Of a DNA stretch of 64,000 nucleotides, positions 24,784-33,925 are shown one piece after another. The DNA is taken from positions 1 to 64,000 of the forward strand of contig JAFSAU010000030.1 of the NCBI GenBank assembly GCA_017442155.1. Reading direction: 5' to 3'. Made by a program: the position numbers and the translations under genes. Position 1 is the first letter of the stretch. Each line of letters begins with the position of its first letter. This DNA is from Clostridia bacterium (lineage in GTDB: Bacteria > Bacillota > Clostridia > UMGS1883 > UMGS1540). The notes beneath the pieces were generated by a model. The model was given only the letters and a program-made list of their open reading frames with translations. It did not search any database and had not been told where the DNA came from.

Positions 24784-25053
24784 TTACTGGTGATTTGCGA
24801 AACATTCGCTGCAATAGATCGGCCTGTCATTCTTAGGAATGAAGGGAACCTTTGCTTCCTTGCCGCAAGCTGCGCATACAGTTGTGTGCATTTCGCGGTT
24901 TTCACGAATTGCCTGTTTCTTTGCAACACGGCATTCCTTGCAACGCATGGGCTCGTTCTGGAATCCCTTTTCTGCATAGAACTCCTGTTCCCCTGCAGTG
25001 AAAACGAACTCCTTGCCGCAATCCTTGCAAACTAATGTTTTGTCCTCGAACAT
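24784..25053 (-). CDS. Small zinc-ribbon protein
   Basis: 89 residues from ATG 25053 (GAGGAG 6 nt upstream). Two four-cysteine clusters: CKDCGKEF...MRCKEC in the first half and CAACGKEAKVP...IYCSEC in the second, spaced like probable zinc-ribbon domains (zf-trcl and CxxC-CxxC-SSSS type). No catalytic motif. Proteins like this are frequent in Clostridia and their role is unknown; nucleic-acid binding is a guess. It lies between nagZ and a tRNA cluster on the minus strand and has its own terminator. Confidence 0.8.
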   Translation of the reverse strand: MFEDKTLVCKDCGKEFVFTAGEQEFYAEKGFQNEPMRCKECRVAKKQAIRENREMHTTVCAACGKEAKVPFIPKNDRPIYCSECFANHQ

Positions 25054-25081
25054 AATGATCTCCTCACTTTGAATATTGTTC

Positions 25082-25150
25082 TCACCCGTGCCGGACTCGA
25101 ACCGACCCGTCTGCACCTTTGCACAGCCGCTCTCCCAGAGCCTGTGGGCG
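25082..25150 (-). pseudogene. tRNA-like sequence, probably a degraded tRNA
   Basis: On the minus strand a perfect T-arm (GTCGG-TTCGAGT-CCGGC) is followed by a 7-nt acceptor strand ACGGGTG. The 5' strand CGCCCAC pairs with it at five positions, with two mismatches. A D-like stem GCTC/GAGC has a loop of only five bases, and the anticodon-like stem CTGTG/TGCAG has a six-base loop. Total is 69 nt and no CCA follows. It looks like a decayed or aberrant tRNA; no anticodon can be assigned. Confidence 0.5.
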
Positions 25151-25187
25151 TATACTATATAAAGCCGCGCGGGCTTTTAATAAATTC

Positions 25188-25261
25188 TGGAGCGGGTAAC
25201 GGGAATCGAACCCGCACAGCCAGCTTGGGAAGCTGGAACTCTACCATTGAGCTATACCCGC
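25188..25261 (-). tRNA. tRNA-Gly (CCC)
   Basis: 74 nt including encoded CCA. Acceptor GCGGGTA/TACCCGC, D-arm AGCTCAATGGTAGAGT, anticodon arm CCAGC-TTCCCAA-GCTGG with anticodon CCC, and T-arm GCGGG-TTCGATT-CCCGT. Confidence 0.95.
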
Positions 25262-25268
25262 ACATTTT

Positions 25269-25907
25269 CTATTTCGGATACTTTTCCACGTATTTCTCAA
25301 TTTTATGCTTTATCCGCTGTAAGGCATTATCAATGGATTTTGGTGCTTTATTCAGCATTTCGCCGATTTCCTGATACGACTTGCCCTGAATATAAAGCAC
25401 AAGCACCTTACGTTCAAATGCACTGAGCAAGCTGGAAAGCCTGGCACCAATATCGGAAAACCGCTCCCGGTGAATCATAATCAGTTCCGGGTCACCCCCC
25501 TGTTCCTCCCGGCCTACCACATCTAAAAGTGTAAGCTCGTATTCCTCGAATCCCAGCGGGCGATTGAGAGAAACATAGGTATTAAGCGGCTCATGCTTCT
25601 GGCGCGTGGCCATTTTCACCGCGGTAATAATCTGGCGCGTAATGCAAAGCTCCGCAAAAGCGCGAAAGCCCGACTGCCTGTCCTCTTTATAGTCCCGCAC
25701 CGCCTTAAAAAGCCCTATCATCCCTTCCTGCACCAAATCCTCCCGGTCGGCACCAATAAGAAAATACGTTCTTGCTTTACGCCGGACCACGGCACGGTAC
25801 TTGGAAAGGAGGTACTCCATAGCTTCGTTATCCCCCGCCTGGGAGAGCAGAGCCAGCTTCTCATCCGTTAAAGCTTCCGGTGCTTCCGGACGCAGTTCAT
25901 TTTGCAT
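25269..25907 (-). CDS. sigH: RNA polymerase sigma-H factor
   Basis: 212 residues. Sigma-70 region 2 (YRAVVRRKARTYFLIGADREDLVQEGMIGLFKAVRDY), and region 4 with helix-turn-helix GKSYQEIGEMLNKAPKSIDNALQRIK. This spacing and the conserved RAFAELCITRQIITAVKMATRQKHEPLN segment are typical of SigH, the sigma factor that launches sporulation and stationary-phase genes. ATG 25907 is set by GGAGG 6 nt upstream. A consensus housekeeping promoter lies just before it. The tRNA-Gly begins 7 bp after the stop. Confidence 0.93.
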   Translation of the reverse strand: MQNELRPEAPEALTDEKLALLSQAGDNEAMEYLLSKYRAVVRRKARTYFLIGADREDLVQEGMIGLFKAVRDYKEDRQSGFRAFAELCITRQIITAVKMATRQKHEPLNTYVSLNRPLGFEEYELTLLDVVGREEQGGDPELIMIHRERFSDIGARLSSLLSAFERKVLVLYIQGKSYQEIGEMLNKAPKSIDNALQRIKHKIEKYVEKYPK

Positions 25908-25941
25908 CCTTTTCCTCCTGAAAAATCCATGCGATAGATAT

Positions 25942-25970
25942 AGTATACTAAATTTTGGTGGAAATGTCAA
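25942..25970 (-). promoter_or_regulatory. SigA-type promoter of sigH
   Basis: Minus strand TTGACA (25970-25965), 17-bp spacer, TATACT (25947-25942). Confidence 0.8.
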
Positions 25971-25997
25971 GTAAATTTTATAAATTGTTAAAATTTT

Positions 25998-27215
25998 TTA
26001 TATTTTTCGCCGGACCATAGAATACGGCGGAAACTGCCCCTCCATGGGAATTCGGATTGTCTGTGTCGGGTGCGGTGCACTCTCCACTGCGTTTCCCTCC
26101 TCATCGTACATTTCCGTCACTGTCTTTATATATTCCCGCCCGTCCGGTGTCATAACCTCCAGCGTGTCTCCCACCGAAAACTTATTCCGCTGCGAAAGCC
26201 GCAGATACCCCGGTTCTTCTTCTTTGACAATCCCTGCTACCTGATACTCCCGGATATACGTGCTGGACTCATGAATCTGGCCGTTTTTCTTTGCTTCCCC
26301 GTCCCAGAATCCATGGCTGTATCTACGGTGACTTACCTTGCAGACCATTTCCAGTGCATCACGCGAAAGTGTGTATGTTTCCGGATTTTCATAATAGCGG
26401 TCCATCTCCTGCCGGTAGGCCCGGACCACTGTGGCCACATAGTATTCGCTTTTGACCCGGCCCTCGATTTTCAGGCTGGAAATACCGCCGGACAGAATTT
26501 CCGGCAGAAATTCCAGGAGGCACAGGTCCTTGGCATTAAACACATACGTGCCCCGCTCATTTTCCACCACCGGCATATACTCTCCGGGCCGCTGTTCCTC
26601 CATAAGCGTATACTTCCAACGGCAGGCCTGGGCACAGTCGCCCCGGTTTGCATCCCGTCCTACCATATAATTACTCAAAAGGCAGCGTCCCGAATACGAC
26701 ACACACATGGCACCGTGGACAAACATTTCCAGCTCCAGGCTTTCTGGCGTGTTTTTCCGGATGGCGTACACCTCTTCTCTTGTCAGCTCCCTTGCCAGCA
26801 CCACCCGTTCTGCACCCATCCGATGCCATGCCCGGGCCGTTTCTGCATTTGTGATGTTGGCCTGTGTGCTCACATGAATGGGAAGCCCCGGTGCCGCCTC
26901 GCGAATGAGACCAAATGCGCCTAAATCCGAAACAATAACACCATCCGCACCTATCTTCTCAAGATTCTGCACATACTCGCCCAGCACACGCATGTCCCGC
27001 TCCCGCATAATGACGTTGAGTGCCACATATACTTTTTTGTCTCGCTCCTTGGCAAAGTCAATGCCTGCCTTCATATTCTCCGGCGAAAAATTATCACAGG
27101 CAGTCCGCATGGAAAATTCTTCACCGCCGATATATACTGCATCCGCACCATATAAAATAGCTGTTTTTAAACATTCCAGATCTCCGGCCGGTGCTAAAAG
27201 TTCTGCTTTTTTCAT
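25998..27215 (-). CDS. Peptidase U32 family protein (RNA-hydroxylation type)
   Basis: 405 residues. The family opening ELLAPAGDLECLKTAILYGADAVYIGG and the cysteine-bearing signature EMFVHGAMCVSYSGRCLLSNYMVGRDANRGDCAQACRW are complete, with a C-terminal beta-barrel (about 320-400; GDTLEVMTPDG). Members once called collagenases are now known in E. coli (RlhA, TrhP) to be needed for hydroxylation of rRNA or tRNA bases; this one may act on RNA too, with prephenate-derived or Fe-S chemistry inferred only. It has its own promoter (27248-27276) and an SD GGAGAAAAACA before ATG 27215. Confidence 0.9.
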   Translation of the reverse strand: MKKAELLAPAGDLECLKTAILYGADAVYIGGEEFSMRTACDNFSPENMKAGIDFAKERDKKVYVALNVIMRERDMRVLGEYVQNLEKIGADGVIVSDLGAFGLIREAAPGLPIHVSTQANITNAETARAWHRMGAERVVLARELTREEVYAIRKNTPESLELEMFVHGAMCVSYSGRCLLSNYMVGRDANRGDCAQACRWKYTLMEEQRPGEYMPVVENERGTYVFNAKDLCLLEFLPEILSGGISSLKIEGRVKSEYYVATVVRAYRQEMDRYYENPETYTLSRDALEMVCKVSHRRYSHGFWDGEAKKNGQIHESSTYIREYQVAGIVKEEEPGYLRLSQRNKFSVGDTLEVMTPDGREYIKTVTEMYDEEGNAVESAPHPTQTIRIPMEGQFPPYSMVRRKI

Positions 27216-27247
27216 TGTTTTTCTCCGTTTCGTATTATTATTTACTC

Positions 27248-27276
27248 AGTATACAGGATTTTGAAGAAAAAGTCAA
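27248..27276 (-). promoter_or_regulatory. SigA-type promoter of the U32 gene
   Basis: Minus strand TTGACT (27276-27271), 17-bp spacer, TATACT (27253-27248). Confidence 0.75.
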
Positions 27277-27337
27277 TCCTTTTTGCGCTCCGGACATTTT
27301 TTCACATCCCCATTTCCGATTTTTAGAAAGAGAGAGT

Positions 27338-28597
27338 TTAATAAATCGGTGTATCCTTATCCTCTACAATTACATCCAGGCTATATTTTGTTTCGATTGG
27401 TGCTTCTCTGCGAATCCATTTTCCGCGCGTAAAGTCCGGAATCTGGACCGGGGCCCCGCCCGTCGCAATCGACTGTTCAGAAAGGGGTGTGATGGCCATC
27501 CAGGCTGCTGTATCATAGGTATCAATCGGCGTCGGAATCCCACGTTTTACACTTTCAACAAACGCACGCCCCACAAGCCAGTCCATGCCGCCATGCCCGG
27601 CTTTTTCCCCCTTCTTTACATATTCTGCATGAATAGGATGGTCGTATTTTTCAAAAAATTCGTCCTGATTATCCTTGATTTCCTCTTCCATACCGTCCAG
27701 AAACACAACCTTCCGCGCCTCATCGTATGCACCCCGGGTACCGCGGACAGAGAAGTCACGACTGTAATAGGCGCGCGGAAGTGTAGTATCCAGCCGCAGC
27801 ATAATCGTTTCACCGTTTACGCACATGATGTTGGTAACCACAATATCTCCCTGCTTAATTTCTGTGCCGTACATCGGATTCCCGTCGTCTTTGTGCCGCT
27901 CCCAGTAATCCTTTACGCCGGCTGCCTTGGATGCCATAGATGTCAGATACAGCATCCGGTTTCCCCGGTTGATATTCAGCACCTTGCAAATCGGCCCCAG
28001 CGCATGGGTGGGATAATTATCACAGTTTCGTGCCGCATATTCCTCAATCCGATATGTATTGAGCCTGCCCCACTCCTTTGACGTGCCGGATAAATCTGTG
28101 GAACGAAGGTCGTGCATATACGCACCCGTACAGTGCACAACCTCGCCAAAAAGCCCCTCTTTTACCATACGAAGTGCCATCATTTCCGGTCTTCCGTAAC
28201 AGCAGTTTTCCAGCATCATACAGTGCATACCGGTTTTTTCATGTGCATCTACCAGCCGGAAGCAGTCACTGATGTCATATGCGCCGCCCACTTCAATCGT
28301 CACATATTTCCCTGCACGCATCGCCGCAACTGCAATTTCCACATGTACTGCCCATGCTGCTAAAACAACAACCGCATCAATTTCTTCGCAATTGATTACT
28401 TCATGCCAGTCTGTTGTTCCCTTAACTGAAATTCCCTTTTCTTCTTCAAAATATTTCTGTGTGTCCTTCACTTTCTCCGACACCATATCACAGACCATCG
28501 TAATTTCCACATCACGCATATCTCCGAAAATATTCCTTGACATGTTTTTACCGCGGTTGCCAAGACCTATAATACCGAGTTTAATTTTTTCCTTCAT
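27338..28597 (-). CDS. Gfo/Idh/MocA oxidoreductase, GH109-like
   Basis: 419 residues from ATG 28597 (AAAGGAG upstream). The N-terminal Rossmann fold (KLGIIGLGNRGKNMSRN) binds NAD(H); the AMRAGKYVTIEVGGAYD region and NYPTHALGPICKVLNINRGNRM match the GH109 subgroup, in which NAD-dependent oxidation at C3 allows hydrolysis of alpha-N-acetylgalactosamine. No signal peptide is visible, so an intracellular role on an imported glycan fragment is more likely than the periplasmic type. No sugar transporter adjoins. The gene is single, and a palindromic insertion-like element lies directly upstream, so its promoter may be altered. Confidence 0.85.
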   Translation of the reverse strand: MKEKIKLGIIGLGNRGKNMSRNIFGDMRDVEITMVCDMVSEKVKDTQKYFEEEKGISVKGTTDWHEVINCEEIDAVVVLAAWAVHVEIAVAAMRAGKYVTIEVGGAYDISDCFRLVDAHEKTGMHCMMLENCCYGRPEMMALRMVKEGLFGEVVHCTGAYMHDLRSTDLSGTSKEWGRLNTYRIEEYAARNCDNYPTHALGPICKVLNINRGNRMLYLTSMASKAAGVKDYWERHKDDGNPMYGTEIKQGDIVVTNIMCVNGETIMLRLDTTLPRAYYSRDFSVRGTRGAYDEARKVVFLDGMEEEIKDNQDEFFEKYDHPIHAEYVKKGEKAGHGGMDWLVGRAFVESVKRGIPTPIDTYDTAAWMAITPLSEQSIATGGAPVQIPDFTRGKWIRREAPIETKYSLDVIVEDKDTPIY

Positions 28598-28635
28598 TTT
28601 ATTTTTCTCCTTTATAAGCAAATTTTATGTTGCCA

Positions 28636-28911
28636 TAGTGCAGTAAGACTTGAACCCGATATGGTTTAAAAACATAAATTCATCATAATACTGCAGAAAA
28701 TCCTGCAAATATACGTCAGTATTATTCTTGAATTTTCTTTGTCTTATAGAAGAATTTACCGTTTCTAAATTGTTCGACCAAAAACGCAGAAAAATTTATA
28801 ATACTTTTGATGCGGAGGTTTTGAAGGGCTGACGCCCTGCAAAACCGACAAATCAAAAGGATTGAAATTTGGCAAGTTTATGGCATATTGTGTTCGAGTC
28901 TTACTGCACTA
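28636..28911. mobile_element. Miniature inverted-repeat element (MITE-like)
   Basis: A 276-bp non-coding block bounded by 20-bp inverted repeats with one mismatch (TAGTGCAGTAAGACTTGAAC at 28636-28655 against its complement at 28892-28911); weaker similarity continues inward to about 30 bp. The outermost bases are TA on both sides, like the target duplication of Tc1/IS630 elements. Inside are two strong hairpins: ATAATACTG/CAGTATTAT (28686-28726) and a long stem at 28804-28859 with CTTTTGAT, GGTTTTG and AGGGC arms around a TGAC loop. No gene is present. The transposase that would move it is not in the window. Confidence 0.65.
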
Positions 28912-29060
28912 AGAATAACACATGCAAAAAAATAAATCTATATATATTCAGACAATTAATTTATAATTTTGGCCAAAAACGGTACTGCACGTCGAAATCC
29001 CTTGTATAAAACCCGGCCGCGGGTAGTCCGTTTTGACAAAGGCGCAAAATCCTATACAGA

Positions 29061-29088
29061 AAAAAAGAGCCGCCCGAAAGCGACTCTT
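29061..29088 (-). terminator. Terminator of the ppi-gap operon
   Basis: Minus strand AAGAGTCGC/GCGGCTCTT with TTTCGG loop (29065-29088) followed by T6. It lies about 80 bp beyond the gap stop codon. The rest of 28912-29170 shows no gene. Confidence 0.8.
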
Positions 29089-29170
29089 AATTTGTATAGT
29101 GTATAGTTTGTATAACCGGTCCGCAAATTTCTTATCTGCGAATTGCGCAGGTACTTGCACAAAGGGAAAA

Positions 29171-30876
<1,706 letters not shown>

Positions 30877-30926
30877 TTTTTCCTCCTTTTCCCTATCAGG
30901 GCCGCAATTTCAGCAGATTATTATAT

Positions 30927-30955
30927 ATTATACCTTAAACCGGTATGTTTTGCAA
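30927..30955 (-). promoter_or_regulatory. SigA-type promoter of ppi-gap
   Basis: Minus strand TTGCAA (30955-30950), 17-bp spacer, TATAAT (30932-30927). Confidence 0.75.
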
Positions 30956-30964
30956 GTCTTTTTT

Positions 30965-31849
30965 TCAGTTTTCGTCAGTATACCCAAATTTTTCTTCTAT
31001 GAGCATCCGGGTTTTAGCACCATCCTGAATCCAGTACCCGGATCCGCTCCCCGTAGTACCCGGCAGCGTGTAGGTTTCCGCACCGTATCCCATTACGGCC
31101 TTTGCATACGTAAGCAAGTCGTTTACGGTCAGGTTGCTGACCACATAATCCGTCACCTTATCGTACACGGCAGGAATTTTTGTAATATACTGTACCTTCA
31201 ATTTCTGTTCCAGGAACGCACTGATAAATTTCTGCTGCACGGCCACCCGGTCGATGTCCCCCATGGCATAATCGTGCCGGTAGCGAATCAGGCCTTCGGA
31301 CTGCTCGCCGTCTAAGGTCTGCACGCCCGGCTGCAGATGGATATGCAAATCCTGATAGGGGTCATCATAATTATAGGGACGTTCTACATCGAACTCTACA
31401 CCGCCAAGCTCGTCCACTACCTCACGGAAAGCACGAAGATTGATAATCGCATAATAATGAATAGGCAACCCCGTCACGTTGGAGACTGTCTCAATCAATG
31501 TTTCTTCCTTTTTCCAGCCGCGGGCATCCGCATAGCTGTATACAGAATTGATTTTCCGGCCGCCACTGAGTTCAACCCGTGTATCCCGCGGTACTGAAAG
31601 AATGGAAATCTTCTTCGCATTCGGGTTCAGTGAAATGACCATGATCACATCTGTATTTTCGCCCACATGGTCCTTACCCACCAGCAGGAAGTTCACGATA
31701 CCATCCGGTCCCACAGGGGCCAGCGCGTCACCATGCTCACCCAAAGCAAAGGGCTTACTGCTTACAAACCCTACAACGACACCGGCAAAAGCAGCCAGAG
31801 CCGCAAGAAGTATCAGCGTAAAAATCAAAAAAAACTTTTTAACATTCAT
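30965..31849 (-). CDS. LytR-CpsA-Psr (LCP) family protein
   Basis: 294 residues from ATG 31849, preceded by GGAG. One N-terminal membrane anchor (about 5-30), the rest outside. The LCP domain (about 60-235) shows ILSVPRDTRVEL, INSVYSYADARG, HYYAIINLRAFREVVDELGGVEFDV, and GLIRYRHDYAMGDIDRVAVQQKFI with the conserved Arg/Asp residues that bind pyrophosphate-lipid substrates. LCP proteins attach teichoic acids or capsule polysaccharides to peptidoglycan. The open frame runs far upstream through tRNA genes and is not coding there. A terminator-like hairpin 20 bp before the start may attenuate expression. Confidence 0.92.
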   Translation of the reverse strand: MNVKKFFLIFTLILLAALAAFAGVVVGFVSSKPFALGEHGDALAPVGPDGIVNFLLVGKDHVGENTDVIMVISLNPNAKKISILSVPRDTRVELSGGRKINSVYSYADARGWKKEETLIETVSNVTGLPIHYYAIINLRAFREVVDELGGVEFDVERPYNYDDPYQDLHIHLQPGVQTLDGEQSEGLIRYRHDYAMGDIDRVAVQQKFISAFLEQKLKVQYITKIPAVYDKVTDYVVSNLTVNDLLTYAKAVMGYGAETYTLPGTTGSGSGYWIQDGAKTRMLIEEKFGYTDEN

Positions 31850-31867
31850 ACGTATTCTCCAGGTCAT

Positions 31868-31911
31868 AAAAAACGAACAATGCTTCCAGCGCACGCCAGA
31901 ACACATTGTTC
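31868..31911 (-). terminator. Terminator-like hairpin just before the LCP start
   Basis: Minus strand GAACAATG (31911-31904) pairs with CATTGTTC (31882-31875), with further pairing inside, followed by G and T6 (31873-31868). Only 18 bp separate it from the start codon, too few for a promoter, so LCP transcripts must read through it. Attenuator is the simplest reading; back-up terminator for the tRNA unit is the alternative. Confidence 0.6.
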
Positions 31912-31977
31912 CGATTTTCAGTATGAGTACGCTGGTGTCCGTCCACCGTGCGGGCTTCTCTGCCGCCGAATCCGTTG

Positions 31978-32010
31978 AAAAAACCCTTGCCGCACGACAA
32001 GGGTTTTTTT
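31978..32010. terminator. Terminator of the tRNA-Thr/tRNA-Tyr unit
   Basis: AAAAAACCCTTG (31978-31989) and CAAGGGTTTTTT (31998-32009) form a 12-bp stem with T runs on either strand, directly after tRNA-Tyr. Confidence 0.85.
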
Positions 32011-32011
32011 C

Positions 32012-32096
32012 TGGTGGAGGGGGGTGGATTCGAACCACCGAAGTCACTGACAACAGATTTACAGTCTGCCCCCTTTGGCCACTCGGGAACCCCTCC
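32012..32096 (-). tRNA. tRNA-Tyr (GTA)
   Basis: 85 nt with CCA. Class II tRNA with a long variable arm. Acceptor GGAGGGG/CCCCTCC, anticodon loop CTGTAAA (anticodon GTA), T-arm GGTGG-TTCGAAT-CCACC. Confidence 0.93.
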
Positions 32097-32103
32097 AAAT
32101 GTC

Positions 32104-32179
32104 TGGAGCTGGTGATGGGACTCGAACCCGCAACCTGCTGATTACAAATCAGCTGCTCTGCCAATTGAGCTACACCAGC
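32104..32179 (-). tRNA. tRNA-Thr (TGT)
   Basis: 76 nt with CCA. Acceptor GCTGGTG/CACCAGC, anticodon arm CTGAT-TTGTAA-T-CAG with anticodon TGT, T-arm GCGGG-TTCGAGT-CCCAT. It is followed 7 bp later by tRNA-Tyr on the same strand. Confidence 0.95.
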
Positions 32180-32198
32180 GCTTCACGACGCAAGAAAT

Positions 32199-32228
32199 AT
32201 AATAGCATAAAGCACATCGTCTTGTCAA
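32199..32228 (-). promoter_or_regulatory. SigA-type promoter of the tRNA pair
   Basis: Minus strand TTGACA (32228-32223), 18-bp spacer, TATTAT (32204-32199), about 20 bp before tRNA-Thr. Confidence 0.75.
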
Positions 32229-32360
32229 GTCTTTTTTTGAATTTTTTTTATTTTTTTAGTCCCATTTTCTGTTTTTCCCGTTTTTTCGGCATTTATACTT
32301 TAAAAAAACGGAATAAAAAACCTGTTTTTGCAACAGAATACATCTACGGAGGGAATTAAA

Positions 32361-33914
32361 ATGAAAAAACTCACCGAACTTCTAAACGCATTCGCCGCCC
32401 GCCCTGATGCGCCCGGCATTGACGATACGCCCTGGAAAACAGCGCGCATCGAAAAAAAACTGGATGTCAATATGAAAATACTTGAAGATATTTTCGGCCC
32501 CTCAGGGGATGTGATACGTCGCCGTTTTCGTTTCGGTCAAAGCCGTAAGCAGGCCGCTCTCATCTGCGTGGACGGCCTTATAAGGGCTGACCGTGTGGCT
32601 GCAGAAATCGTCAAGCCTCTGATGTATGACAGCACCGCAGAGGATATGCCATGCGTCCTGCCCCGTACAATGGAAGAAGTGCAGGACGCCTACATGACCG
32701 TGGGTGAAAGCAAAACTGCCTACAGCTTTGGTGACCTTGTCAGCAGTGTGCTGTCCGGTGACGCTGCCGTTTTAATCGACGGAATTCCCGGTGTCCTCAT
32801 CACCAATGCCAAAGGCTTTCCCCAGCGCAGCATTGAAGACCCGCAGACCGAATCCATACTTCGCGGCCCCCGGGAGGGCTTTGTGGAAAACATGCGCACG
32901 AATACGGCACTTTTACGCCGCAGACTGAAAACCCCTGACTTCACACTGGAAACCACTACCATTGGCAAACAGACAGATACTTCTGTTACCATTGCTTATC
33001 TCCGCACCATAGCCGACCCGAATTTAGTAAAGGAAGTGAAAGCGCGGCTTTCCGCCATTGACACAGACGGCATTCTGGACTCCGGCTATATTGAGCAGTT
33101 TATTTCTGACGGTGGCTCCCCCTTTTTCACCACCATTGCCAGCTCTGAAAAACCGGACGCTGTGGCCGGGAAGCTCCTGGAGGGCCGGGTGGCACTGCTT
33201 GTAGACGGTTCGCCTTACGTTCTCACCGTTCCTACTTTTTTTATTGAAAATTTTCAGACAACGGAGGATTATTACATCGCACCGCTTTTTGCGACTGCAC
33301 TTCGCTTTGTCCGCTTTTTTGCCTTTATCATCAGTGTCCTCACCTTGCCGCTGTATGTGGCACTGACTACCTTCCATCTGGAGCTTATCCCCACGGAACT
33401 ACTGCTGTCCATGTCCGCCGCCAAGGGCAACACGCCCTTTCCCACCGTCATCGAAGCCCTTCTGATGATTATAGTGTTTGAAATTCTGAAGGAAGCCGGC
33501 ATCCGCCTCCCCCGTCCTGCCGGCCAGGCCGTCAGCATGGTGGGTGCCATTATTATCGGAGAAACCGCTGTTTCTGCCGGTCTTATTGGTGCACCCATGG
33601 TCATCGCAGTAGCCATCACAGCCGTTTCTGCCTTCGCCTCCCCCGCCCAGGCCAATGCTTCCATGATTCTGCGGCTTCTGTTTCTTCTTCTGTCAGGCAT
33701 ATTCGGCGGTCTGGGACTGGCCCTTGGTCTCTGGCTTCTGCTTTTGCATCTCGCTTCGCTCAAATCCTTCGGCGCACCCTACCTTTCCCCTGCCGTGCCG
33801 TTCCACATGGCGGACGCCAAGGATTCCCTGATTCGGGCACCTCTCCGCTGGTTACTGACCCGTCCCACCGACCTTGCAAAGCGGAATCCGCGGCGACAAA
33901 AACCTCGTTCCTGA
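32361..33914 (+). CDS. Spore germination protein, GerA family subunit A
   Basis: 517 residues from ATG 32361 (GGAGGG upstream). A large soluble N-terminal half (about 30-260; DVIRRRFRFGQSRKQAALICVDGL) is followed by several membrane segments (about 315-480), with the family block LTTFHLELIPTELLLSMSAAKGNTPFP-like sequence and RLPRPAGQAVSMVGAIIIG. This is the A subunit of a nutrient germinant receptor in the inner spore membrane, forming an oligomeric ligand-gated ion channel in Bacillus. It heads a tricistronic operon with C and B subunits. Forespore (SigG) control is likely, but I could not assign its promoter. Confidence 0.92.
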   Translation: MKKLTELLNAFAARPDAPGIDDTPWKTARIEKKLDVNMKILEDIFGPSGDVIRRRFRFGQSRKQAALICVDGLIRADRVAAEIVKPLMYDSTAEDMPCVLPRTMEEVQDAYMTVGESKTAYSFGDLVSSVLSGDAAVLIDGIPGVLITNAKGFPQRSIEDPQTESILRGPREGFVENMRTNTALLRRRLKTPDFTLETTTIGKQTDTSVTIAYLRTIADPNLVKEVKARLSAIDTDGILDSGYIEQFISDGGSPFFTTIASSEKPDAVAGKLLEGRVALLVDGSPYVLTVPTFFIENFQTTEDYYIAPLFATALRFVRFFAFIISVLTLPLYVALTTFHLELIPTELLLSMSAAKGNTPFPTVIEALLMIIVFEILKEAGIRLPRPAGQAVSMVGAIIIGETAVSAGLIGAPMVIAVAITAVSAFASPAQANASMILRLLFLLLSGIFGGLGLALGLWLLLLHLASLKSFGAPYLSPAVPFHMADAKDSLIRAPLRWLLTRPTDLAKRNPRRQKPRS

Positions 33915-33925
33915 AAGGAGTAGAC

